Assembly (NCBI GenBank): GCA_030765055.1 | Contig: CM060953.1 | Span: 178,352,709-178,416,708 of the forward strand | Direction of reading: 5' to 3' | Origin: Mantis religiosa | Lineage: Eukaryota > Arthropoda > Insecta > Mantodea > Mantidae | Length of the DNA stretch: 64,000 nucleotides | Part shown: in pieces, positions 11,880 through 25,300 of the stretch | How positions within the stretch are numbered: the stretch's first letter is position 1 | Layout of the letters: the number at the start of each line of letters is the position of its first letter | Notes under the pieces: generated by a model | What the model saw: the letters and a program-made list of their open reading frames with translations, nothing else | Database searches by the model: none | Told to the model about the DNA's origin: nothing | Made by a program: the position numbers and the translations under genes

Positions 11880-12838
11880 TTCATTTATCCTCTGGAATTC
11901 AAACAGTTTTTCAAGGGCTTTTAAAAATTTTCTCTCTACTAGTTATATTAGGAACGGCAGAAACATGTTCCAGTGTATTTTTGCAAAAGAAGTTATGCTA
12001 AAGCAATTAAGAATTAATTTTGAATAGATATTTAATATATTGAAAAATTCAGTAGTTTCTTAGAGAAGGAATCAAATATATTATGATAATTGTCTATCTA
12101 CAAACTTTTGAAATAATGAACATTTTTAATGCTCACAGAAGTGCATGCCAGTGTTATTTCACATTTATTTGCCTCAAAATTCCTTAACGTCAAGTTCAAT
12201 TTTCACCCCCATTTATTATTCACCACTACCATCAAAACTTGGTAGAAAAATAAAACCGACCTGAATGCCTTTAAGTGACTGAAGAACACTTCCAGAGTTA
12301 CAGCTATCTAAATGTTAACATAATCCATTAATAATGCTTTTTTTAGATATTTTTGAAATTAAAATGTGTACACACTTTTCTCTATTTATGTGCATTATTT
12401 GCTAATTTTAATCACCAACAGGTAGCTCAAAGAGATAACTGCACATCATTGTGGATGTTTAAACTTAGAGGAAATGCAAGGAATTAAAAGCATTAGGCCC
12501 AATTCACAATGAAAATTAAGCATAGGCATAACAAAAGCTATATGATATATACTGTAATGGTACCATTCACAACAAATCAACATAAAAGACTGCAGAACCA
12601 TGCTTTGAAGTTTTCTAATGTTACACATTAGACACTAGCCAATCAAAGAATGACTCATTACAATAATTACTCTGTCAACTCACATTGAGACTTTCTGTCT
12701 TTAACTGCCTTCTGTCTAAGGTCATGGGCTAGGAATTACTGGAGGATCATACAAATTGCAGTAAAATAAATAGTTATATGTGAATAGTGGCTTTTTGTGA
12801 GTTTAACATCCATTAATCAATTATATAACCTCTGTCTT
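11880..12838. other. AT-rich sequence, nothing recognised
   Basis: No gene or recognisable repeat. Confidence 0.45.
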
Positions 12839-12840
12839 CT

Positions 12841-13012
12841 TTAATTTACATCCTTCATTGTTAAGTCGTATTGGACAATAACTAACATTCGTCTTTCAGG
12901 ATAAGGAAAACCCCTGGAAAAATCTTATCCAGGTAACTCACCCAGACCGAGATTTGAACTCGGGACCTCTTGAATGTGAAGCAGACACTACCATTTATGC
13001 TACAGAGGCAGG
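12841..13012 (-). mobile_element. tRNA-derived SINE (family A)
   Basis: On the minus strand: a tRNA-like head with B box gagttcaaatctc, then ccaggggttttccttatcct and a degenerate end. Family A consensus features are a gttcgaatctcggt B box, a ccgggggtttcccttatcc body and a gttggaggacgtaaatt tail. Confidence 0.75.
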
Positions 13013-13140
13013 CATGTTCTTTTGTTATGTGTACTGTAGTGGTCACTTCAAAGACTGCCATATTAGTTCAGCTGTTTCACTCTCATGATTGGTTGTTTAT
13101 ATTTCCATTAGTAATAGCAAATCATAACAGATCATGTCAA

Positions 13141-13272
13141 TATATCGAAATTAACTGTATTGGAGTCGCATTAGAGCCGACGATGCGAACGATGGTTCGC
13201 GAAACATGTCCTCAATATAGGTACATAAGTGAAGCTGATGTGTAATAAATACGACTCATCTATAATTTAATA
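13141..13272 (+). mobile_element. 132-bp mini-PLE with hammerhead ribozyme, 12-bp target duplication
   Basis: Bracketed by AGATCATGTCAA (13129-13140 and 13273-13284). It consists only of a 5' tag (tatatcgaaattaactgtat), a hammerhead motif (13174-13213) and a tail (gtaagt-like gtacataagtgaagctgatg to cgactcatctataatttaat). No coding sequence. The same modules flank the PLE ORF copies at 36304 and 39795, so it is a non-autonomous derivative. Confidence 0.75.
13174..13213 (+). ncRNA. Hammerhead ribozyme motif, ACATGT type
   Basis: Stem I GAG/CTC; core CCGACGA (consensus CUGANGA, one change); stem II GCGAAC-GATG-GTTCGC, perfect; GAA; palindromic stem III ACATGT; cleavage triplet GTC ending at 13210. 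The short self-complementary stem III is that of PLE hammerheads that act as dimers. Confidence 0.7.
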
Positions 13273-13284
13273 AGATCATGTCAA

Positions 13285-14150
13285 ATTTGTGCTTAAGGTT
13301 TTCATTGTTATGATAATGCTTAATTTTCATGTTAATTGTCTTTTAAACTTTTATGCCTTTTCCTTAACTTCTTTAGTTAAATTCATGAATTCTCAGCAAT
13401 GTCCAAGGCACACAATTCAGTATTCTTGGCCTGAAATATGACATTGCATTTTAGTTCTGAAATATGTGGTTAAAATATGCAGGGAGAACTGCAAGCTGTG
13501 CCACAATTTCTCTGAGAGATATATGTTTCATGAAAGCTGCTACACTCCTGATGCAGAATGCTTCAATTTAACTGATTGGCTGGAAGACCTTAATTGGAAG
13601 ACCATGGTCCTGCATCCCATACAAGACATAGTTGTAACTGCTGTATTGTAATGAAATGTACTCTACGATCAGAGCACTTTTTGCAGCTTACGCAAAAGGG
13701 TAACAAAAATACCCAAATGATCAAGTTAGTGCATAGTTGGAGGAGGTTTATTTTTAAAACTGTGACTGTATCTATGTTTATATTTTTCATAAGTTCTATC
13801 CACATAACCATTGCATTCATTTGTTACTTCTTTTCTGATTTTATTTCCACTAGTTCAAGCCAAGTCAAATACTCTCCGCACAAAAATTAAATTTCCAAAA
13901 CTTTAGAACTATGCTCCTTTGGTAGAGATTAACATAAATTCTTACTGCAGATGGGGTGAAAGGTTGGTAGGGAAGGGGGTAAGACATTAAATTACAATTG
14001 CACAAGGTAATTAAGCAAGGAGACAAATAGGGTACTTTCTTAGCATTTGCCAGTTATGAAGGCTGAAGAATAGCTGGAAAAAAGCTATCAGACAGGAAGG
14101 TCTTACTAGGATTTGAACTGCAGACCTCTACCATAATGATATCAGCTGAC
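13285..14150. other. Non-coding sequence, nothing certain
   Basis: Short ORFs only. Near 14085-14145 the plus strand has a B-box-like ggatttgaactgcagacc that may be an old SINE on the minus strand. Confidence 0.35.
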
Positions 14151-14161
14151 CATGTCAACTG

Positions 14162-14911
14162 TATGGATAGAGTCAACATGAAAAATTCAATGCCATGGCC
14201 GGGATTTGAGCCATGGATCTCCTGGTTTCCGTCCAGTCGCTCTAACCTATTGAGCTACCATGGCCAACGTCCTGACACTAAATTCTCCAGTTGACTCATA
14301 TATTCCCAATAAACCACTAAGGGCTCTCGTATCTGAGATACACCGGTTGTGGCGACTTACTATCATAAGTACTTACATCCCAGGCTTCACCATTAAACTC
14401 TTATTATTTAAGTTAATTGGTGGAAATTAATCATTTTTTCACACTAGCCGTACATAGGCTAAGGTTTTGTATGGATAGAGTCAACCTGAAAAATTCAATG
14501 CCATGGCCAGGATTTGAACAACGGATCTCCTGGTTTCCATCCAGTCGCTCTAACCCATTGAGCTACCATGGCCAACGTGCCATCCTGGCATTAAATTCTC
14601 CAGTTGACTCATATATTCCCAGTAAACCACTAAGGGCTTTCGTATCCGAGATACACCGGTTGTGGCGACTTACTATCATAAGTACTTAAATCCCAGGCTT
14701 CACCATTAAACTCTTATTGTTTAAGTTAATTGGCACGGCACATTGGTCATGGTAGCTCAATGGCTTAGAGTGACTGGACAGAAACCAGGAGATCCGTGGT
14801 TCAAATCCCGGCCATGGCATTGAATTTTTCATGTTGACTCTATCCATACAAAACCTTAGCCTATGTACGGCTAGTGTGAAGAAATGATTAATTTCCACCC
14901 ATTAACTTAAA
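14162..14911. mobile_element. Composite inverted-tRNA SINE (family B) with 11-bp target duplication
   Basis: Bracketed by CATGTCAACTG at 14151-14161 and 14912-14922. Order: antisense tRNA-like module plus body (about 14162-14413), a second antisense module with the 3' tail plus body (about 14414-14735), then a sense module with tail (14738-14911). The module has a GCCATGG/CCATGGC acceptor-like stem, A box tagctcaatgg and B box ggttcaaatcc. The outer arms are about 165 bp inverted repeats. Confidence 0.8.
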
Positions 14912-14922
14912 CATGTCAACTG

Positions 14923-16141
14923 GTTGGTCCTCCAGTAATCTGATGAAATAGAACTACTGCGTAACATATATGCACAGTTCTTCACAACTTAAAGGCATGT
15001 GGCTCCCACGATAAGAGTCGCAGCTTACAAATCACACCTTTATCGAAACTCAAACAAGAAAAATGTGATTTATCATCCATCCCATCTTATTTTCACAATC
15101 ACTTTTAGTTTAGTTTGATAGGGGGAGGAGGGCAAAACTGTCCTATGTTATAATAACTTAGATCTAGTGCACATCCCCAGTCTTATTTATCAATGATCCA
15201 GAAAATTGATATTTATAATGAACTGAATTAGGCTCTGGACCTTGACGGTTGAAAGCTCCTCCAATTTTGGTAACTGACTCTCATAAATGATAGCTCTATG
15301 AAGTGCAACTGTCTGCATTTACAGGCTACAAGTGGTACAAAGTGGAAGTAAAAGTTGTAAGGAAAGGAGTATGGATGACCAAGAACACTTCCTCTTTCAG
15401 CCGCACACAGCTTCCACTTGTACCACTCACAGCCTATAGCTCAGTATAGAGGAAATAACTGCCTCATTGAATGCTGCCTGTAAATAGGCTACACTTGCTG
15501 TTCTACTCTGATCAGATGTCCTCTAAGGGATCCATGACCACTTACTAACATTGTTTTAACAGCCAATAAATATTATACAACAGTGCTATGTGTTACTTTA
15601 AGTAACATGATTGAGAAACTGGTCTGTTTTCAACAAGAGTCTAAAAGCAGGAAAAATAGGTGGAACTTAATGTGAACCCCTTTTTCTGTTCCAAAAATAT
15701 GATGCATTCACTCATATTTACACACATCAAACACACTCACTTAAGAGTTGCATTCAGCAAAGGCAAATTTTTATAAATAATTTATATAAAATTAATACCA
15801 TTCCCCAAATATATTCTCCTTTACTGTTCAGTGCTGTCCTAATTCTGCATTTAAGTGCCTGCTTGACTAAGTTATCCACTGTTCTTTTATTGTAAGTACT
15901 TACTCCCATCGTTCATGATGCCTGGCTACAATAATAACAATTATATTTATGAATCCATACAAAATATTCACTCATTCTCAGTAACCTTTACATATTCTTT
16001 GTTACACAACGCAATCTATACAGTCTCCTATACCATTCATTTGTCAACCACTTGTATAACATGTACTGCTTCTAACTGAACCACAGCAACTTTTTGTTAT
16101 GCTTAACAACAACAGTAATAACAAAAAGTTAATGAGAAAGA
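14923..16141. other. 3' UTR and downstream flank of the TRIM-NHL gene
   Basis: No coding potential. The proximal part is presumably 3' UTR; its end was not located. Confidence 0.45.
15886..15891 (-). terminator. Candidate polyadenylation signal of the TRIM-NHL gene
   Basis: Minus-strand AATAAA about 250 bases after the stop codon. The distance is plausible, but the region is AT-rich and other variants occur, so this is only a candidate. Confidence 0.3.
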
Positions 16142-16380
16142 TTACCAATATCTATACTTTTTTACACAGTCATTACCAAGATCAACAACAATGACATGAT
16201 GATCGCCTGTTACGGCCATACCACTGGGACGTTTCAACCTTGAATCATGTGAATCTATGGTACAGATAAGAGATCCTCCAGTGAACTTCAGTACTTGAAC
16301 ATAGTTTCTATTTTTTTCTGATCTAGTTGCTATAATGCGATCTTCATTATCAACAACTACTCCTCCATATCTGCCACGAC
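16142..16380 (-). CDS. TRIM-NHL exon 10: last two NHL repeats and stop
   Basis: Begins with GT completing Gly613 after a CTTTAG acceptor, then RGRYGGVVVDNEDRIIATR, a blade QVLKFTGGSL, and the last blade RPSGMAVTGDHHVIVVDLGN ending KYRYW and TAA. The preceding 6.4-kb intron holds two mariners and a PLE. Confidence 0.92.
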
Positions 16381-19300
16381 CTAAAGAAGAAAAAAAGTGA
16401 GTGAGTGAGTGAGTGAGTGTGTGGTGTTTTAGGATTAAGTCAAACAGTTTTAATTTCTTACATAATATACATCTAGCAGTTACAGAAATACTATATTTCA
16501 TTAAAAAATTGATAGGATACTTAAAAATACAAGTTATGAGACCTCCAAATAAAAAATCCTTGTTTTACATTTAAATACTCCCTCTAATTCCTATAGGGGA
16601 AGGGTTCTGATCCCTTCAGCTGCTGCAGTGTAAGCTCTGTAGACCCTTAGCATTCGTGATACTTCTGACATTACTAGATGCACGTTGGGCTTGAGCCCCA
16701 AACAAATGGGAGCTGTTTAGATCGTGTTGATCTTGACAGGGTAGTGGTTCATGACACCCATGGGTATTGGGTATATCTGGCTGGCTTTGCCACCCAGATG
16801 AAGTTGATGGATGCCTAAAAAAATCCCCAGTACTAGACTGGATAGCTGGGAGGGCTGATCAACAAAGTCAGACTGATTTTTTTCCTGTAGCTTCCGTGAT
16901 ACTTTCTATCTGTAACATAAATATTTGAAAAGAGCAGGCGTAGCGTAGATGGTAGCATATCTGCCTCACGTTCAAGAGGTCCCGAGTTCGAATCTCGGTC
17001 AGGGTGAGTTACCTGGATAAGGTTTTTTCCGGGGGTTTCCCTTATCCTTACAGACGAATGTCAGGTAGCTCTAAGCTCCATGGACCCTGGACACATTTGA
17101 GCATCATTTCGCGCATTTCATTCACCGTCCGATATGACTTAATGTTGGAGGACGTAAAATTCAAAACACACACACAAAAAAAAAAAAAAAGAGCAGGTTT
17201 TTATCTATAATGTTGGTAGGCGGCAGCACTCTCATATTGGTAGGTTGGTAGTAATGCTCTATTTTGTAGACCCTACGTGCATTTCACATACCAGACAGTG
17301 GAGGTGACGTGAGAGGAGCAGTACAGCGCAATCAAATTCTGTTTTTGTTTAAACCATATAGCCACCGAAACTTATGAAAAGCTGAAGCAAGTGTACCGTG
17401 AAGATGCACTACCTCATGAAACAGTGATTAGGTGGTTCAAGGACTTCAAAGAAGGCCGACCTGTCAGTGTTAAGTAAGGTGGGCCTGGTGTCCTGGCTTT
17501 TGCTGTGACTGAAGTTTAACATCAACACAGCTGCTGTGATTGTTCGAGAGGATCGGCGTATAACATTACGTAGCCTCAGTGAAGTATTGAGAATTTCCTA
17601 TGGCAGTGTGTTTACAATTATGCACAACCATCTCCATATGACCCCAGTTTGTACTCATTGGGTGCCATGTCTGTTGACTCCTGAACAAAAGGATGTGCGA
17701 ATGGAGACAAGCTGTAAGGTGCTGCGTCTCTTTCCTGATGGAGGGGATGCATTTTTTAAATTGATTATCACCGGTGATGAGTCATGGCTGAATCATTATG
17801 ATCTTGAAGGAAAACAAGCCAGCACAATGTGGAAATCACCAAGTTCTCCAACACCAAAAAAGGCAAAAGTTCGATCTGCAGAGAAAGTGATGGTGATTGC
17901 ATTGTTTGACTGTAATGGAACAATTTACCAGCATGCAGTTTTTCCTCACACCACTGTTACAGCAGCATACTACACGTCAGTATTGGCTACACTGAGGTAG
18001 CACATTGCAAAGAAACGACCAGAGCTTTCTTGGACTGGGTAGCGACTTCTTCATGATAATGCACGACCTCACGTTGCAAATCAAGTCATGCAGTTTCTGC
18101 ATCGATTCAACATTACCTGTGTACCACATCCACCTTATAATCTTGCACCTTGTGACATTTTTTTATTTTCATCAATAAAGGCAAAGCTTAGGGGTATTCG
18201 ATTTGAGAACTCTGAAGCAGTGCTCAAGAAAAGTAAGGCGATTTTCAAGGACCTGACAAAGAGTGGTCTGCAGCACGTGTTCAAGGACTGGCAGAGTGCA
18301 CTGAAGTAGGAGGAGACTACTTTGCAAAAGGTCATGTAAACATTGAATTGCAGTAATAAACATCTGTGAAAAAAAAAAATCAGTCTCAGTCTTTGTTGAT
18401 CAGACCTCTTAGTAGCATGGTGTGCTAGATAACTAGTGGCTCTAAGGTTATCAGTAATCTTCCCAGATGACTTGATGTGCCCAAGGCATATCCACTTCCA
18501 CCCGAAAGGGGGTTGCATTTTAGACTCAAAGTTTTGCCTTAGTGGAGAGACACACAGAGATTGTTTCAGCACTCCCTGGAATTAAAAGGAGAATTTTGAA
18601 TCCTAGGTAGACCTCACTCAACACACATATTACTCTCTCTATTCATTAAAACACTCTTTCTAAAAGTTTATCTTCTATTTACTTCCCTGTTTATCAAGAT
18701 AAATGTTCAAAGAAATGCTTTTATTACACACTTCACTGTAGGAAAATAGTAAGTTGAAGAGATAGTAATGAGCTGCTATGTGATGAGTTGTTAATTCCAC
18801 GAGGCAAACTTTATATTTTAATAAGTTGATAATTCAAACTAATAGACTATCTCAGAAATGGATAATGCCACAAAATATTAAATTTGGCAATTATGCATTT
18901 TAATGATATCTATATAATTTTTATACATAAGAGTTGTAAGAGAGTGAATCGAAAGTTTAATAGTTAAAAAAAGTCACAAATGAACTTTTATCTTTTATCT
19001 ACTTTTCAACATAGTCACCAAGTTTCTCAACACATTTCTTTCATCATTGTACCAGTTTCAATATGCCCTGTTTGTAGAAGTCTGTTAGGTTAGCGTATAG
19101 TCATCAAAACTGCTGATTTCACTTTCGCATCTGTCGCAAAGCATTGGACGGCCAGGAATTTCTTCATGGGGCCAAACTAATGAAAGTTGATTTTTTCATG
19201 AACAGAAGCAGCAACATGGGGCTGAGTATTATCATGAAGAAGTTTGACATCGTCAGCATTAATGTTGTGGCATTTGTCACGAAGGGCATGGCGCAACTTT

Positions 19301-22300
19301 GCCAAAGTCTTTATGTAGGCTGCAGCGTTCACAGTGGTCCCATATTCAGCAAGTTCACCAATAAAACACCAAGCATATCCCAGAACACAATGACAAACAC
19401 TTTCCCAGCAGATTGAGTAACTTTGAAATCAAAGTATAAACTTGAAAGAAGCGTAGGGACAGTGAAGCACAAATTAGTACAAAATTGAATTGAGAATATA
19501 TTGACACATTGCTTCACTCACACTCACACACTCAGAGTGTGAGTGAAGCAATGTGTCAATATATTCTCGATTCAATTTTGTACCAACTTTGAAATGTTTC
19601 TTTACTGGGGAACCAGCATGTTTCCACTCCAGCGAGGCCTGCTTTGTTTCACGTATGTAGTAGTATGCCCACGACTCATCAACAGTGACAATTCCTTGCA
19701 GAAAGCCATGCCCTTCTGCAGTGTACCATGTTAGGTGACCCAAGCTTGTCATCATTTGCCGACCTTTGTGGTTGTCTGTCAGGTTCTTAGGCACCAGCGA
19801 GCACAACTTTACGAAATTTCAGTGTGTCATGAATGATATTGTACACAACACCATACGAAATGTTGAACTGTTGTGATTAAGTTCACAGTTGCAATTGCCA
19901 CTTCAATGGCTCTGACATTCTCTGGTGAATACCGGCCATTACAGGCCTGGAACATGGCGAATCAGTCAAGTTCACATGGCCGGCTTGGAAGAATGCACAC
20001 CACCTGGAGATATTGCTATGGTCCAAACAATCCTCCTCATACATGCCACACATTTCCCTGTAAATTTTGTTCAGTTTATGCCCTTTGGCCCATAAAAATC
20101 AAACTACACCTCACTGACCTTCAAGTGTGGACGACAGTAGCATGTGCGCCATCTTTGTTGCATAGTTCACGCTTCTCCCCCTAGAGCTGTATGTGAATAA
20201 AAATAGACCCTTTGTAGAGTAAAGTTCAAACCACATCTGTGTGAAATTTCAACATTCCAGCTGAAATACCAAGGCAAAAAAAAAAAAAATGTGCAATACT
20301 ATTCAATCCACCCCCGTATACCTCACTCGGTTTACCAGTTACCTACAATTATATGAAACTCATTCAAATAAACAGCACTATAGACTATTGACAGAAAATT
20401 CAAGATTTGTCTGGTGAATATTTTAAACAACTGCACATTCAATCGAAACTTTTGGACCAATTTTGACTGAATCAAAATAACTCAACATTTTCTACATAAA
20501 AGGTATTTGAGAGAAATGAAATGTGTAGTGTTTAACGCCCGCTTTTACTACATACGGCACCGCAGGCGATGACACTGATGATACATGAGATGAAAATGGA
20601 GCACCGGTGGAATGAGATGGCGGGGGAAACCAGAGGTCCCGGAGAAAACTCGCCCCAACGCCGTGTTGTCCACCACAAATCTCACTTTGCGGTCGCCTGG
20701 GATCGAACCCGGGCCGCCTGTATTTGAGAGAGAGAGCAAGAAAGAGGCATTTTTGGGTTTTCTGTGGTTATCCATTGTGGCATCTCAACATCTGGCCCCC
20801 ACAGGATATCCATGGGCATTATCACTAACTCTGATATGTCCAGGATTCAGTGGAATAACAGCTGAAAATAATGTCATTACTGCCCAACTCTGGATTCATT
20901 CCTAATTGGACTGCAGATTCAGGCACTGCACCAGTGCTATGGGCAGTAAAACAGAGTGCTCCGTAAGGTCGTGTTCAAGAGAGAGGTGTGCAAAACATGG
21001 AGACAAGAGGGTCGACTTCACCTCAAAAGTGAGAGGTGTCAGGGACGCTGTTCAGTGTTAACCAACTTTTCGGCCTATTCTAAATTCAAAATACCATGTT
21101 GTTTTGGTGAGTATCAATACTTAATTATTCTGAAGTTTGCTTCCCAAACACATTCAGCAAGAGAAAAGTGCAGCATTTAACTGTCCCACTAAATTTAGTA
21201 AATGTGTAATACATTAAATTGGAATAATTGTGAGGGATTAGGAACCAAATAAAATACATGTTTCCTTATGTAATTTATATACTGGAAAAGAATTATAATC
21301 TACTTAAAATTGCATTTTCTATCTGCTGATTTCATCCTGTCATTATACCTGGGATAGGGATGATCCACAAGCAACCTAACACATTACACAATATTCAATT
21401 ACTTGGCAAAATGATAGTATGTAGCAGAAAACACTTATATCAGGGAACAAGTATGGTTTCTAAGAAGTATTAAGTTATGGTATAATGATGAAAGTGATTT
21501 TTCAAGATATGGAGAGTGCTGTATAATATTTTTGTGAATTATTAATTAAAACCAATACAATTAAAGCAGTTTCACCTTAATTATTTATCCGTATACCACA
21601 AGGGAAAGAATCCTATAGTCAGAAGAAAAAACAAACAAAAATCTACCTCCTGCTCTAAAGATTACTACCTCATACTAAAAATTTCAGTGGGCACCACTTG
21701 TTTTATAGCTTCAAGTTCTTCTCGGGAAGCAAGCCAGGTGAAAAGACGATTAGAAATCAACGTTTCAGGAGTGTGCATCTCTCCCATCATGAGGATATTT
21801 ATTAAATGTTATAACCACAAATGAATCACTGAATATAACACAAAGACAAAACACTATCAAATTTCGTATTACTGAACAAAAGACTGTTTTCAGAAAATTA
21901 AATGCCGGTCAGGAGATGACATCCTGTTTACCAGCAATCTATCCGGCAGAATCAGCAGAATTCTCATCAAATACAACATCAGGACAATCCACAAGCCACC
22001 TCCGAAGACTAAACATCTGTTGAGATCAGTGAATGACAAAATGGGCTTCCAAGTTCTGAGAGTGTACTGCATTCCCTGTGAATGTGGAACACCGTATATA
22101 GGCCAAACCGGAAGGACCATCGCTACCAGAATAAATGAACACGAGCGGAGCATTCGTTTAATGCAACCTGAGAAGTCTGGACTGGCAGAGCATTGTTTTG
22201 ATAACGACCTTAGAAACAAGTTTCAGGAGACGACCAACTTGGCAAAATGCAACAGTTACTGGGGAGTGGAGAGTTAAGGAGGCTTTGGCCATTTCCTCCA

Positions 22301-25300
22301 AGAGGAGCACGCTTAATTGTGATGCTGGTATTCAGTTCGGCTCTTCTTGGAAACCGGCCTTTAAAATGGAAATCAGTCAGCTTAAGAAGCAGAGATCTAT
22401 GCAGCTTGATAATCAAGTAGTTACGTTGCTTTCTTTCAGCCAATTAATTTTCTATACTCACGCCATCTCCTGAGCTGGCATTTAATTTGCTGAAAAGTCT
22501 TTTGTTCCATAATGCGAATATTGATAGCAGTTTGTCTTTGTTTATATTTGTGTTATATCCAGTGATTCATTTGTGGTTATTACATTTAACAAATATCCTG
22601 ATGATGGGAGAGATGTACGCTCCCGAAACGTCAATTTCTAATCGAGTTTCCACCTGGCTTGCTTCCCGAGAACAACTTGAACATACTTGTTGCCAGGAAA
22701 GCTTCAGATCTTATGTTTTATACCTTATAAATTCACCACCTCCCTAAAATTTTGATTATTTTCAAATGTTTATTTAGGTATAAATTTGTTTGTTTAGTTA
22801 GTACAAAATACATTCATGGAAATCTTACCCTTTCCTTCGGGATAAAGCTCTTCCATAAAGTCTCCTTTGGCAGAAAACACTTGTATCCGGGAATCTGCAA
22901 CTATTATCTCTCCATTTGGTCCAACTGTTACTGAAGAGATAAGATTGAAGTATCCTCTTTGGCTGCCCTTCTTTCCAACCTGTTGAAAATTTAAACATAT
23001 GAATTCCAAAGGGAAAAGAAGAAAATGTTCAGGTCAAAAGAGATTACAATTTCAGTTATTTTAGTAATGACTAATACAGGCTCACACTTTGATGGATTAG
23101 ACTGGATTATGCTATGGAGGGGATTTGGCACAGTGTTCCAGTCTTGGTGTATTCTACCTATGGCTTAAGTGGGGCATCCCCAGGAGGAAGGATGAGGCGA
23201 GAGGAGATAGAGAGCCGCCATCCCAAACACCATTGTCTTGAAATGACCCACCTCACACTCTGATGACTAACTTTTAAGAGCCTTGCAGTGCAGATTGACA
23301 CTTACATATGCAAAAACATAAAAAAGATTCTGAAAAGGAGCTTTGTAATGAAAGCGACAAACTTGCAAACAAGTAATATCAGTAAAACTTTATTAAACCA
23401 CTTGTGAAACTATAAAAGAACTTTAGCTCCACTTACGTTTAAAATTAGGACATGTTTTGAGGAACACATCAGCTGCTTTTATTGATGTAGCTCCAGTGCT
23501 TCTAAATACTTCTATTTTATAATTTTATTAAGTAATATCAGTATTACCATAAAGTAACTTATTAAGCGGCTCTTTCTTTTATTTTTCCTTATCTTTTCCT
23601 CGATTCCTAAATTCTGTAGGGGAACACCTACTTGCCAATAAGTATAAAGAAACTGGATACTAGAAGAATGTTAAAGAAAATATGAATAACTATAATAAGA
23701 AATGTTGGAGTAACAGAATAAAGGAAAAACTAATTAAAAATTGATAGGAAATGGGAAATTAAATAGGTATAGTAAACACAGCAGAACCTTCACTATCCAT
23801 CACTTATGTTCTGGATTGAAAATTTAATGTGCATGGCAACAATTAACTTGTTTTGGAACAAAAGTCTATGTTACGTTACCTCCCATGATACCACAGCAAC
23901 AATTATCATGTTGGGAATTGAAATTAACATTAAATTCTCCAATCGACTTGTATATTTCCCCGTTAAACTACTAGGGGCTCTCGTATTCGAGATACACCGT
24001 TTGTGGCAACTTACTATTTTAAGTACATGATTCCCAGGCTTTGTCAGGACAGCATGTTGGCCATGGTAGCTCAATGGGTAAGAGCGACTGGACGGAAACC
24101 AGGAGATACGTGTTTCAAATCCTGGCCGTGGCATTGAATTTTTCAGTTTGACTCTATCTATCCAAAACCTTAGCCTATACATGGCTAGTGTGAAGAAACA
24201 ATTAATTTCCAGCAATTAATTTAAATTATTAGTAATATAAGCAATGAGAGAATTTATGCTTTCATGGCCGGAGTCAATATCACAAGGAATTATTTCCAGG
24301 CTGTTTTGCCATGGTCTGCTGGCGTAAGATCATCCATACGTTTTGTCCACAACTACGGCTGACATCTTCAGTGGCGCTGTTGAAGTTTCTTCGGAGAAGG
24401 TTTCTTAGATGCAGCGAACACAGCAAATTATCCCAGAAATAATTCCTTGTAATATTAGCAATGCTGTCCACTATATATCAGAGCTGCTGTATGAAGGTAC
24501 AGCTTTACGAAAAATTAAATTTTACCTCTCTTATCTCTAAATTCGGAAGAGAAAGCACAATTACTGCTACCAACAATGGTTCAGTTGCTTGGCAAGGAAG
24601 ATGGAAAAGAAACTGCCGCAGAAGAGTGTCATTGTTAGTTCAAAAGAGAAGCAACAGATTATGTAAGTGATACAATGAGTGGAACCTGAGAAAGTGCAAA
24701 AATTATCAGGTTGGGAATTGCATGTAATGGTATTAACCACTTAACTGACTATAGCATTAAACTGAATGTATAGAATTCCTTTCTTGGAAGTGTTGAAAAC
24801 AGTGTTTTTTGAAAAAAAAAACACAACATAAATCCAGAACCAAAACTACTAAAACATAAATCAGGAAAACAAGAACTATTCACATGGGAACAAATCTTCA
24901 TTTCAAAAAATAGGAACAAAGTATTAAATTTCGACATCCCCCAGAGAGATTTGTTCAGTAAGTTCCTTGAACCACCACCAGAGGAGACCTGTGACAAAAT
25001 ATCGTCAACTACACCAATGAGAACTAGTCGATGGCTGGCTGAGGACAGAGGCAAAGTCTCTGAAACATGTTCCGGAAAAATTTAAAAGTAAGTGTTGTTT
25101 AGTGTCATTAATCGACTCTCATTAAAGTTAATTGATTGTATAGAACTTACCTGGAAAAGAATTTTTCCATCAGCATCAAAAACAAAGACACAACTTAAAC
25201 CATTATCTGCAACTAGGATGTGACCATAACCTCGATCAACAGCCACATCTATGGGTTCCTAAAACAATCACATTTCATTATATGAAAGCTGAATAATTCT

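Noticed and set aside
14738..14820. tRNA gene
   Set aside because: The module has A and B boxes and an acceptor-like stem, but C at the position of U33, a broken T stem and many dispersed copies: a SINE, not a functional tRNA. The same holds for the other SINE heads.
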